Assembly: GCA_020637055.1 (NCBI GenBank)
Contig: JACJWR010000002.1
Location: 744,001 to 808,000, forward strand
Direction: 5' to 3'
DNA length: 64,000 nt
Source of the DNA: Actinomycetota bacterium
GTDB taxonomy: Bacteria > Actinomycetota > Actinomycetes > S36-B12 > UBA10799
In this document: piece by piece, positions 25,943 through 33,823 of the stretch
Layout: every line of letters starts with the position of its first letter
Position numbering within the stretch: position 1 is the first letter of the stretch
Translations under genes and position numbers: made by a program
Notes under the pieces: model-generated
What the model saw: only the letters and a program-made list of their open reading frames with translations
The model's database searches: none
What the model was told of the DNA's origin: nothing

Positions 25943-27115
25943 TCACTGCGCGGCGGCGAGTTGCCCACACGCTCCGTCGATCTCCCGACCCCTGGTGTCC
26001 CGGATGGTGGCGGCGATCCCGCCGGCACGTAGTCGCCGCAGGAACTCGTCCTCGACCGCCGGATCGCTGGCGGTCCACTTCGAGCCGGGGGTCGGGTTGA
26101 GCGGTATGAGGTTGACGTGCACCAATCGGCCGGCCAACAGGCTGGCGAGCAGATCGGCTCGCCAGGGTTGATCGTTGATCTCCCTGATGAGGGCGTATTC
26201 GATGGAGACACGTCGGTGGGTCCGATCGGCGTATCCCCAGGCGGCATCGAGCACCTCGGCCACCGGCCAGCGGTTGTTCACCGGCACGAGTTCATTGCGG
26301 AGATCGTCATCGGGTGCGTGCAACGACAATGCCAAAGTCACCGGCAGACCCTCGTCGGCCAACTGGCGCATCCGGGGTGCCAGGCCGACGGTCGAGATGG
26401 TCACGCCCCGCGCCGAGATACCCAGACCCTCCGGGGCCGGGCTCACGATCCGGCGCACCGCCCCAAGCGTCGCGGCGTAGTTCGCCAGAGGTTCCCCCAT
26501 GCCCATGAACACGATGTTGCCGACGCGCCCCGGGCCGCCTGGGATCTCACCCGCGGCCAGTTCGACGGCACCGGCGACAACCTGGTCGACGATCTCCGCC
26601 GTGGAGAGGTTGCGCGTGAGACCGCTTTGGCCGGTGGCGCAGAACGGGCAGTTCATACCGCATCCCGCTTGACTCGAAATACACATCGTCGTGCGTTTCG
26701 GGTACCGCATCAAGACGCTCTCGACCAGCGAACCGTCGAACAGACGCCAGAGGTACTTCACCGTCGTTCCGTTGTCGCACGAGATCCTGTTCACCTCGTG
26801 CAACAGGCGCGGAGTCAGGGCTGCACAGAGTTCCGTTCGCTGCGCTGCGGGGACGTCGGTCCAGGACTCGGGGTCCGGCGACAGCCGTTCGAAGTAGTGC
26901 TTGGATACCTGATCGGCTCGGTAGGCGGGGAACCCCAACGCCGTCGCCTTCTCGCGACGCCCGGCCCGATCGAGATCCGCCAGGTGCTGCGGCGGTCGCT
27001 CCCGCCGCCGGCGTGGGGTGAACACCAACTCACCGGGTTGCTGCCGAAGCTCCGCCTCTTCCGAGGCGGCTGAAGAGTCACCCGGTCCGGTGGAGGTCGA
27101 GTCGTCGGAGGTCAT
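25943..27115 (-). CDS. rlmN: dual-specificity 23S rRNA/tRNA m2A methyltransferase RlmN
   Basis: 390 residues. It has the radical-SAM cluster motif CGMNCPFCA, the GMGEPLANY SAM-contacting loop and the C-terminal cysteine in DGACGQLAAAQ used in the ping-pong methyl transfer; the first methylated Cys lies earlier in the domain. It methylates A2503 of 23S rRNA and A37 of some tRNAs. The ATG at 27115 follows the cdsA stop by 2 nt. The frame stays open to 27856 over cdsA, but that part is shadow. The N-terminal ~45 residues are Ser/Glu-rich and poorly conserved. Confidence 0.95.
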   Translation of the reverse strand: MTSDDSTSTGPGDSSAASEEAELRQQPGELVFTPRRRRERPPQHLADLDRAGRREKATALGFPAYRADQVSKHYFERLSPDPESWTDVPAAQRTELCAALTPRLLHEVNRISCDNGTTVKYLWRLFDGSLVESVLMRYPKRTTMCISSQAGCGMNCPFCATGQSGLTRNLSTAEIVDQVVAGAVELAAGEIPGGPGRVGNIVFMGMGEPLANYAATLGAVRRIVSPAPEGLGISARGVTISTVGLAPRMRQLADEGLPVTLALSLHAPDDDLRNELVPVNNRWPVAEVLDAAWGYADRTHRRVSIEYALIREINDQPWRADLLASLLAGRLVHVNLIPLNPTPGSKWTASDPAVEDEFLRRLRAGGIAATIRDTRGREIDGACGQLAAAQ

Positions 27116-27117
27116 CG

Positions 27118-28002
27118 CTACGCCAGGACCGGAACCGCGATCAGACCGAAGATCGCGAACAGCAGCCACGAGACGAACGCGTTGGGGATCAGCGAATCCA
27201 ACCGGTCCATGACGCCGCCGTGGCCGGGCAGGATGTTGCCGAGATCCTTCACTCCGAGGTCGCGCTTGATGGCCGATTCGGCGAAGTCCCCCGCGGTCGC
27301 CGTCACCGCCATCAGCACCCCGGCGATCACCCCTTGCCACCAAGGGGCGCCCAACAGGAACTCGAACAGCAAGGCACCGACAATCGCCTGGAAGGTCACG
27401 GAGCCGGCGAAACCCTCCCAGGATTTCTTCGGGCTGATGCCCGGGGCGATGGGGTGCTTGCCGAAGAGCACGCCGGTCGCATACCCGCCGATGTCGTTGC
27501 AGACCGTCAGCAACACGAAGGTGACGATCAACTTCGGCCCGTCGTCGGCGGCCAGGGTGAGGATCGCGAAGCCGAGCATGAAGGGCAAGTAGGCGGCCGT
27601 GAACACGGTGGCCGTGACGTCCTTGACGTAGCCGTCCGTGCCGCGTCGGACCCGCCAGATCAAGGTGCTGATGACTATCAACCCGAAGACCATGACCAGA
27701 CCCACGACGTTGTAGAGGTAGGCCATGATCACCGTTGCCACCGCGCCGAGATAGATGGGGGTGCGGGCCACCACAACTCCGGCAACCCGGAATGCGTTGA
27801 TGACCTCGTAGATCCCCACCCCGACTGCCAGCAGGGCGAACCCCGCGAACAGCCACTTGAAGGTGAACAACGTCACCAGCGCGATCGCCCCAAGCCCGAC
27901 GCCCACCCCGATCGCCGCTGGCAGGTTCCGTCCCGCTTTGGAGGTGGAACCGTCGCCGTCAGCCGGAGTTTGGGCTGCCGAGGACTCGGTCTGTTCGGTC
28001 AT
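27118..28002 (-). CDS. cdsA: phosphatidate cytidylyltransferase
   Basis: 294 residues with eight or so membrane segments. The family signature SAIKRDLGVKDLGNILPGHGG near the C-terminus carries the catalytic acidic and basic residues, followed by DRLDSL. It makes CDP-diacylglycerol from CTP and phosphatidate in the membrane. An N-terminal cytoplasmic tail of about 30 residues is rich in Ser/Thr/Ala. It starts one base before the frr stop and is coupled to rlmN, the normal actinobacterial order. Confidence 0.96.
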   Translation of the reverse strand: MTEQTESSAAQTPADGDGSTSKAGRNLPAAIGVGVGLGAIALVTLFTFKWLFAGFALLAVGVGIYEVINAFRVAGVVVARTPIYLGAVATVIMAYLYNVVGLVMVFGLIVISTLIWRVRRGTDGYVKDVTATVFTAAYLPFMLGFAILTLAADDGPKLIVTFVLLTVCNDIGGYATGVLFGKHPIAPGISPKKSWEGFAGSVTFQAIVGALLFEFLLGAPWWQGVIAGVLMAVTATAGDFAESAIKRDLGVKDLGNILPGHGGVMDRLDSLIPNAFVSWLLFAIFGLIAVPVLA

Positions 28003-28003
28003 C

Positions 28004-28579
28004 TTAGACCTCGATCAGTTCGGCTTCCTTGACCTTCAGGATCTCGTCCACATGCCCGACGTGGGTATGCGTGAGTTCCTCAAGGTTGGCCTCCGCGCGG
28101 TGCACGTCGTCCTTGCCGGCATCTCCGTCCTTGGCCAGCGTCTCCAACCGCTCTTTGGCCGCCCGGCGGATGTTGCGGATCGAGATCCTGGCATCCTCCG
28201 CCTTCGCCCGCGCCATCTTGATGTACTCCCGTCGCCGCTCCTCGGTCAATGCCGGGAGGACGACTCGGATGATGTGCCCGTCGTTCGTGGGGTTGACCCC
28301 GAGGTCGGAATCGCGGATCGACTTCTCGATGGCAGTCATCGACGACTTGTCATACGGCGTCACGATGATCATCCGGGCCTCGGGGACTTGGAAGGAGGCG
28401 AGTTGGTTGAGCGGGGTTGCAGCACCGTAGTAGTCCACGCTCAACTTGTTGAACATGGCCGGAGTCGCCCGACCGGTCCGGATCGTCGCGAAGTCCTCTC
28501 GTGCCACCGAGATGGCCTTGTCCATCTTTTCCTCGGCCTCGAAGAGGATCTCGTCAATCAAGTCCTGGCCGTCACTCAC
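28004..28579 (-). CDS. frr: ribosome recycling factor
   Basis: 191 residues, slightly longer than the usual 185 because the GTG start gives a short MSDGQD extension. The RTGRATPAMFNKLSVDYYG core and the C-terminal DEILKVKEAELIEV are classic. It splits post-termination ribosomes with EF-G. The GTG start overlaps the pyrH stop by 4 nt (GTGA), so the two are translationally coupled. Confidence 0.97.
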   Translation of the reverse strand: MSDGQDLIDEILFEAEEKMDKAISVAREDFATIRTGRATPAMFNKLSVDYYGAATPLNQLASFQVPEARMIIVTPYDKSSMTAIEKSIRDSDLGVNPTNDGHIIRVVLPALTEERRREYIKMARAKAEDARISIRNIRRAAKERLETLAKDGDAGKDDVHRAEANLEELTHTHVGHVDEILKVKEAELIEV

Positions 28580-29445
28580 TTCGTCTCCTTGGGTTGCGCC
28601 GCCGCCTCCGGTGTGGGCTGCGGATCGGCCGTCCGGCGGCTGTCCTCGGGTTCCACGCTCGTGCTCACGAGGGTACCGATTCGCTCCCCGGCGACAGCAC
28701 GTGCGATGTTGCCTTCTACCAGCAGGTTGAACACCACAATAGGCAAGTTGTTGTCCTGGCAGAGGCTGATCGCAGTCGCGTCGGCGACTTTCAACCCCCG
28801 TGCCAGGACGTCGGCCGGGTTGAGCTCGGAGAATCGCACCGCGTCGGGGACCACTCGTGGGTCGGCGTCGTACACGCCGTCCACTCCCTTGGCCATGAGC
28901 ACCACTCCGGCCCCGATCTCGAGCGCTCGCTGGGCCGCGCAGGTGTCGGTCGAGAAGTACGGGACGCCCAGGCCGCCACCGAAGATCACCACCCGTCCCT
29001 TCTCGAGGTGACGGATCGCCCGTCGCGGGATGTAGGGCTCAGCCACCTGCCCCATCGTGATGGACGTCTGCACCCGGGTGTCGATTCCCTGCTTCTCCAG
29101 GAAGTCCTGCAGTGCGAGGCAGTTCATGACGGTGCCCAACATGCCCATGTAGTCGGCGCGCGCCCGATCCATCCCGCGATCCGACAATTGCGCCCCGCGG
29201 AAGTAGTTCCCGCCGCCGATCACCACGGCGACTTCCCGTCCGGCCCGCACGATCGCAGCGATCTGGATCGCGATCGAATGCACCACATCCGGATCCACTC
29301 CGAGGCCCCCGCCGGGGCCGGCGAAGGCCTCGCCGGACAGTTTCAGCAACACCCGAGGCCAACCCTGCGGGTCTACGTCGGGCCAGCCAGGGGCCAGACC
29401 CTCGATTCGCGGTTGGGACACATTCGAGCGGACGTCGGCGACCAC
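28576..29445 (-). CDS. pyrH: UMP kinase
   Basis: 289 residues from the GTG at 29445. An upstream ATG at 29484 is possible, but it lies only 3 nt after a 15-bp perfect stem, while the GTG has AGGGAG 6 nt upstream; I therefore choose the GTG. The amino-acid-kinase core is clear: LLKLSGEAF, IGGGNYFRG, DYMGMLGTVMN and MAKGVDGVYDADP. It phosphorylates UMP to UDP and is hexameric. The N-terminal ~30 residues before the core and a ~25-residue Pro/Ala/Glu tail are extra compared with E. coli PyrH. Confidence 0.95.
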   Translation of the reverse strand: MVADVRSNVSQPRIEGLAPGWPDVDPQGWPRVLLKLSGEAFAGPGGGLGVDPDVVHSIAIQIAAIVRAGREVAVVIGGGNYFRGAQLSDRGMDRARADYMGMLGTVMNCLALQDFLEKQGIDTRVQTSITMGQVAEPYIPRRAIRHLEKGRVVIFGGGLGVPYFSTDTCAAQRALEIGAGVVLMAKGVDGVYDADPRVVPDAVRFSELNPADVLARGLKVADATAISLCQDNNLPIVVFNLLVEGNIARAVAGERIGTLVSTSVEPEDSRRTADPQPTPEAAAQPKETK

Positions 29446-29487
29446 GGGCCACTCCCTTACACCGGCTGTTCGGTTGCTCGTCATGAG

Positions 29488-29530
29488 TCTGCCCTACCCA
29501 GCCCGTATGTCACGTGCTGGGTAGGGCAGA
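29488..29530 (-). terminator. strong hairpin between tsf and pyrH
   Basis: A perfect 15-bp inverted repeat (TCTGCCCTACCCAGC at 29488-29502 and its complement at 29516-29530) with a 13-nt loop, 12 bp downstream of the tsf stop. There is no U-tract, common for GC-rich actinobacterial terminators. It may end rpsB-tsf transcripts or attenuate read-through into pyrH-frr-cdsA-rlmN. Confidence 0.65.
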
Positions 29531-29542
29531 TCTGCGGAGGAT

Positions 29543-30375
29543 TCAGGACTGGCCCACACGGAACCGCGCGAAGCGCAGGATCGTGGCGTCGTTCTCGTTC
29601 AGGTACGCGCCGATGGTCTTCTTGTTGTCGCGGACCCATGGCTGCTCCAGCAGACACACGTCCTTGAAGAACCCGTTCACGCGGCCCTCGACGATCTTGG
29701 GTAGCGCCTGCTCGGGTTTGCCCTCCTCGATGGCCTTCTCCCGCGCCACCCGCTCCTCGGTCTCCAGCACGTCGGCCGGCACGTCATCGGCGGTGAGATA
29801 GGTGGGAGACATCGCCGCGATGTGCTGGGCGACGTTCTTGCCGACCTCTTCGTTCTCGCCGTCGAGCTCGACCAGCGCACCCACGCTCGGCGGAAGGGCC
29901 GGGTCGTGCTTGTGCAGATACACGGTGACGAAGCCGTCCCCGAACCGCTCGAAGCGGCGGATCTCGATCTTCTCACCCATGCTCGCGTTGGCCTCGTCCA
30001 GCAGATCCCGAACCGACTTGCCGGCTGAATACTCCGCGGCGAGCAACTCGTCGAGGTCAGCTGGGTTCTTCACCGCCACGAACGAGGCAACATCGGCCGC
30101 CAGCGACTGGAATCCTTCGGTCTTCGCCACGAAGTCGGTCTCGCAGGCGAGTTCGAGCATCACCCCGTGATCCGTGGCGGCGAGGTGCGCCGCCACCAGG
30201 CCGTTCGCAGCGTTCCGCCCGGCCCGCTTGCCGACGTCCTTGGCCCCCTTGATGCGGAGCAGTTCGGCGGCCTTCTCGAAGTCGCCGCCGGCCTCCTCGA
30301 GCGCCTTCTTGCAGTCCATCATCCGGCCCCGGTCAATTCCCGGAGCTTCTTCACGTCACTCGCGGTGACAGCCAT
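29543..30375 (-). CDS. tsf: elongation factor Ts (apparent single-base frameshift near the N-terminus)
   Basis: EF-Ts recycles EF-Tu-GDP. The real start is the ATG at 30375 (AVTASDVKKLRELTGAG); after 18 codons the frame hits TGA. The remaining 259 residues continue in another frame as MMDCKKALEEAGGDFEKA down to the C-terminal VGQS. Family members read TGAGMMDCKKAL without interruption, so exactly one base is missing between 30322 and 30323. A -1 slip after GGA would also restore the exact protein, but no slippery heptamer is present. As EF-Ts is essential, a consensus error is more likely than a pseudogene. The N-terminal UBA-like part, the TDFVAKT core and the dimerisation domain are otherwise intact; expected length 277 residues. 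rpsB lies 24 bp upstream. Confidence 0.9.
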
Positions 30376-30399
30376 GCCTGTGTCCTCTTCTCTTCTGGT

Positions 30400-31308
30400 C
30401 TACTTGGCCGCGTCGTCGGTGGCCTCGACGGTTGGCGCCGCTTCGGCTGCCGCGGCCTCGGCCACGACCTCGGTTGCGACATCCTCCACCTCGGCAGCAG
30501 CCGCTGCGGTCTCGGCGACCGCCTCGTCGGCAGCACCTTCTGCGGCCGCCTGCTCCGATTCGGCACCGAGCAACTCGCGCTCCCACTCCGGCGCCGGTTC
30601 GGCTTCCGCGTCGGAAGAATGGCGCGCCACGATGCCCTCTGCCACGGCATCGGCGATGACCCGGGTCAGCAGTCCGACGGCACGAATCGCGTCGTCGTTG
30701 CCGGGGATCGGGTAGTCGACCACATCGGGGTCGCAGTTGGTGTCCAGGATCGCGACGATCGGGATGCCGAGCTTGCGCGCCTCGGCGACCGCGATGTGCT
30801 CCTTGTTCGTGTCGACGATCCAGACCGCACTCGGGATCTTGCTCATGAAGCGGATACCACCTAGGACCCGCTCAAGCTTGTCGCGCTCGCGGCGAAGGCC
30901 GAGCAGTTCCCGCTTGGTCATGCCACTGGCCGCCACGTCGTCGAAGTCGATCTCCTCGAGTTCCTTGAGGCGCTGCAGGCGCTGGTGCACCGTCTGGAAG
31001 TTGGTCAGCATTCCACCGAGCCAGCGCTCGTTGACGTAGGGCATTCCAACCCGCTGCGCCTGCGTGGCGACAGCTTCCTGGGCCTGCTTCTTCGTACCGA
31101 TGAACAGGATCGTGCCGCCGTGCGAAACGGTCTGCTTGACGAACTCGAAGGCGTTGTCGAGATATCCGAGTGCCTGATTCAGGTCGATGATGTAGATGCC
31201 GTTGCGGTCGGTGAGGATGAACCGCTTCATCTTGGGGTTCCAGCGGCGGGTCTGGTGTCCGAAGTGGACGCCGGACTCCAGCATCTGGCGCATGGTCACA
31301 ACTGCCAT
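30400..31308 (-). CDS. rpsB: 30S ribosomal protein S2
   Basis: 302 residues from the ATG at 31308, which has AGGAGG about 7 nt upstream; the open frame continues to 31428 but is leader. The S2 core (MRQMLESGVHFGHQTRRWNPKM, FIGTKKQAQEAV, VDTNKEHIAVAEA) covers about the first 235 residues. The last ~65 residues are an Ala/Glu/Val-rich acidic tail not found in E. coli S2. The leader just upstream of the Shine-Dalgarno contains CCGGC-TTGC-GCCGG, a possible feedback hairpin. Usual operon with tsf. Confidence 0.97.
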   Translation of the reverse strand: MAVVTMRQMLESGVHFGHQTRRWNPKMKRFILTDRNGIYIIDLNQALGYLDNAFEFVKQTVSHGGTILFIGTKKQAQEAVATQAQRVGMPYVNERWLGGMLTNFQTVHQRLQRLKELEEIDFDDVAASGMTKRELLGLRRERDKLERVLGGIRFMSKIPSAVWIVDTNKEHIAVAEARKLGIPIVAILDTNCDPDVVDYPIPGNDDAIRAVGLLTRVIADAVAEGIVARHSSDAEAEPAPEWERELLGAESEQAAAEGAADEAVAETAAAAAEVEDVATEVVAEAAAAEAAPTVEATDDAAK

Positions 31309-31565
31309 GAGCATGCCTCCTGCGCCCGGCGCAAGCCGGACTCGTGGTTCCTCGCGGTTCAACGGTTGTTGTCCGCGCCTGACCCCCATCGAGACGGCCG
31401 CCCGTAGGACCGTGACCGCTCGCCGCACACCGGGTGTGGGAAATGGGGATGCGAAGTCGCCAAGCCGACGAGGGCGTGGCGCCCGATCAGTCTAGCCGGG
31501 CCGGTGTCCACAGTTGCGTCACCGGGTCTGGTGGCCGGCCTCGGCTGCGGATCACACTTGCCGCC

Positions 31566-32051
31566 ATGGCTGTCCGGACGATTGTCACGACCGTCGTCTG
31601 CGGTACGGCGGTGGCGCTCACCGCGCCTCCGGCCGCGCCGCCCGGCGGACCCTACGTCTCACCTTTGGCGCGAGTGGACGTGGTGGCGGAATTCGACCCG
31701 CCGGCGCGGCCATGGCAGCCAGGTCACCGGGGCGTCGACCTCGCGGCGAATCCCGGCGACGTCGTCCGCGCCCCCGCCGAGGGTGTGGTCACCTTCGCCG
31801 GACGGGTCGTGGACCGCGGGGTAGTCACCATCGACCATGGCGACATCCGCACCACGTATGAGCCTGTCGATCCCGCTGTCACCACCGGTGACACGCTGAC
31901 CGCCGGCGCCACCATCGGCCGCATCGGGGAAGGGGCTCATTGTTCGCAGCGGTGTCTTCACTGGGGTGCCCTGCTCGACTCGGACTACATCGATCCGCTC
32001 GCCCTGCTGGTTCGCTACGCCCCGGTGCTCAAACCCCCGTTCGAGCCGTGA
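31566..32051 (+). CDS. secreted M23/LytM-domain protein, probably degenerate
   Basis: 161 residues. A short signal peptide (about residues 1-20, ending before a Pro-rich stretch) precedes a single LytM domain. The first two zinc ligands are seen as His54 and Asp58 (HRGVDLAA), and the second His of the usual HxH is His132 in CLHWG. The first His of HxH is Cys130 instead, so the catalytic residue is missing; this CLHWG form recurs in actinobacterial paralogues. It may bind peptidoglycan or regulate an amidase, as EnvC-type LytM proteins do. Divergent from rpsB and convergent on whiG with only 7 bp between them. Confidence 0.85.
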   Translation: MAVRTIVTTVVCGTAVALTAPPAAPPGGPYVSPLARVDVVAEFDPPARPWQPGHRGVDLAANPGDVVRAPAEGVVTFAGRVVDRGVVTIDHGDIRTTYEPVDPAVTTGDTLTAGATIGRIGEGAHCSQRCLHWGALLDSDYIDPLALLVRYAPVLKPPFEP

Positions 32052-32058
32052 CGCCGAC

Positions 32059-32829
32059 TCAGACCTCGACCTGACTCATCCAACCCCGCAACTGCAGCAT
32101 CGCGCGGCTGTGGAGTTGACTCACCCGACTCTCGGTGACCCCGAGCACCTGTCCGATCTCGGCCAGGGTGAACCCTTCGTAGTAGTAGAGGGCGACGATG
32201 ATCTGGTCACGCTCCGGCAACAGGTGCACCGCCCCGCCGATCGCCTCCCGCACGGACTGACCCTCCAGCGCGTCCTCCGGCGCCGGCAGCCGACGGTCGA
32301 CCACCATGTCGCCCAGAGTCGCCGAACCACCGTCACCTCCGTGGATCAGTTCGTCCAGCGCCGCGACGTGGGTGTAGGACACCATCGCGAAGAGTTCGTG
32401 GAGGTCGTGGACGTCCATGCCCACCCGGTTGGCCACTTCCTCATCGGTGGGAGTTCGGTGCAGCTCGTTCTCCAGTTCGGCGTAGGCGCGCTCGACCTCC
32501 CTCGATCGCGCCCGGATGGATCGTGGAACCCAGTCCAATCCGCGCAGTTCGTCGATGATGGAACCTCGGATACGCGACAGCGCGTAGGTCTCGAACTTCC
32601 ACCCGCGCTCGGGTTCGAACTTGTCGATGGCGTCGATCAAGCCGAACAGTCCGTAGGAGACCAGATCCGAGTTCTCAACGGTGGCCGGCAGACTGGCACC
32701 GACGCGGCCGGCGATGAACTTCACCAGGGGTGCGTAGTGCAGAATCAGCGCCTCGCGTGCCTCCGGATCGGCGTCGACCTTGAACTGCTCCCAGAGTCCG
32801 TCGACGGTTTCAGGCGCGGGGGTGAGCAC
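32059..32829 (-). CDS. whiG: RNA polymerase sigma factor WhiG/FliA family
   Basis: 256 residues with sigma regions 2 (LVSYGLFGLIDAIDKFEP), 3 (SIRARSREVERAYAELE) and 4 (EGFTLAEIGQVLGVTESRVSQ). This is the sigma-28-type factor that in Streptomyces commits aerial hyphae to sporulation and in motile actinobacteria runs flagellar genes. The GTG start lies inside the 3' end of xerC, a 20-nt overlap, so expression depends on translation of the upstream gene. No anti-sigma factor (RsiG/FlgM) or flagellar gene is adjacent, so its developmental role here cannot be inferred. Confidence 0.92.
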   Translation of the reverse strand: MLTPAPETVDGLWEQFKVDADPEAREALILHYAPLVKFIAGRVGASLPATVENSDLVSYGLFGLIDAIDKFEPERGWKFETYALSRIRGSIIDELRGLDWVPRSIRARSREVERAYAELENELHRTPTDEEVANRVGMDVHDLHELFAMVSYTHVAALDELIHGGDGGSATLGDMVVDRRLPAPEDALEGQSVREAIGGAVHLLPERDQIIVALYYYEGFTLAEIGQVLGVTESRVSQLHSRAMLQLRGWMSQVEV

Positions 32830-33754
32830 TCTGATACACCTTCCGAAGTCGTTCCGCGGTCACGTGGGTGTAGATCTGGGTGGTGCCAAGGCTGGCATGT
32901 CCGAGCATCTCTTGCACGGTTCGCAGGTCGGCGCCGCCCTCCAGCACGTGGGTAGCCATGGCGTGACGCAAGACGTGCGGCGAGATCCGCCGGGCACCGG
33001 CCGCCACGCTCACCTCGTTCACCACTCTGCGCACCGCGCGCGGATCGATTCGTGCGCCCCGTCTGCCGAGGAACAGCGCGTCACCGCTCTTCTCGTTCAC
33101 GAACTCTTCTCTGCCCCGCTCCAACCACCTCGCCACGGACTCCTGCGCCGGCTCGCCGAGCGGGACCACCCGTTGCCGGTTGCCCTTCCCGACGACCTCC
33201 ACCAGACCCGGGCGTCGGATGTCTGCCAGATCCAGGCCGCAGAGTTCGGAAACCCGAAGTCCAGCACCGTAGAGGAGCTCGCAGATGGCCAGGTCGCGCA
33301 GGGCCAGCGGATCGTCTGTTCCCGCCGCCGCCTCGTCCAGCCAGGTGCTCAACTGCCGTTCCGCAGGTACTGCGGGCAGGCTGCGGCGGACCTTGGGAGA
33401 GCGGAGCTTGGGGCCAGGGTCGGCCCCGTCGAGCAGCCCTCGCTCGTGCGCCCAGGCGGTGAAGGCCCGGGCCGAGGAGGCACGCCTGGCGAGGGTGGCG
33501 CGGGAGGCGTCGGGCTGGCTTGCGAGCCACGCTCTGAGCCGGACCACGTCAATCGTGGCCAACTCGGGTTCGGGGGAGGTCGCGAGGAAATCGAGCAACG
33601 AGGCCACGTCGGAGCGGTAGGCCCGAACTGTGTGCGGGCTGAATCTGCGGCCCGACGCGAGGTGGTCGGAGAACTGGGCAAGCAGGCGTTCCCAGCGAGC
33701 AGCGCGGTGCCGCGCCGCGGTGCTGCCGTCCCCAGAGTCCGATCCGCCTGCCAT
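32810..33754 (-). CDS. xerC: tyrosine recombinase XerC
   Basis: 314 residues from the ATG at 33754. The N-terminal SAM-like core-binding domain (about 20-105) is followed by the catalytic domain. Catalytic residues are visible: Arg in GAGLRVSELCGL, Lys in VVGKGNRQR, HxxR in PHVLRHAMA, His in LGHASLGTT and the nucleophile Tyr in QIYTHVT. It resolves chromosome dimers at dif with XerD. The position between dprA and whiG is the normal chromosomal one, so it is not a phage integrase. Confidence 0.94.
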   Translation of the reverse strand: MAGGSDSGDGSTAARHRAARWERLLAQFSDHLASGRRFSPHTVRAYRSDVASLLDFLATSPEPELATIDVVRLRAWLASQPDASRATLARRASSARAFTAWAHERGLLDGADPGPKLRSPKVRRSLPAVPAERQLSTWLDEAAAGTDDPLALRDLAICELLYGAGLRVSELCGLDLADIRRPGLVEVVGKGNRQRVVPLGEPAQESVARWLERGREEFVNEKSGDALFLGRRGARIDPRAVRRVVNEVSVAAGARRISPHVLRHAMATHVLEGGADLRTVQEMLGHASLGTTQIYTHVTAERLRKVYQSAHPRA

Positions 33755-33823
33755 AGGTCTAGTGAACAGCGGGTGACCAGGCCTTTGCAGCAACTTGGCC
33801 GAGAACCCTGGACGGCGGCGGCC

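Noticed and set aside
27118..27856. N-terminal extension of rlmN across cdsA
   Set aside because: The extension is a shadow of cdsA; the RlmN family begins after the ATG at 27115, which follows the cdsA stop by two bases.
31309..31420. CCGGC-TTGC-GCCGG hairpin in the rpsB leader as an S2 feedback element
   Set aside because: Only 5 bp long and no match to a known S2-binding leader could be made by eye; mentioned in the rpsB entry only.
32810..33754. Tyrosine recombinase considered as a phage or integrative-element integrase
   Set aside because: It sits in the normal dprA-xerC-whiG chromosomal order with no att-like repeats, tRNA or phage genes nearby.
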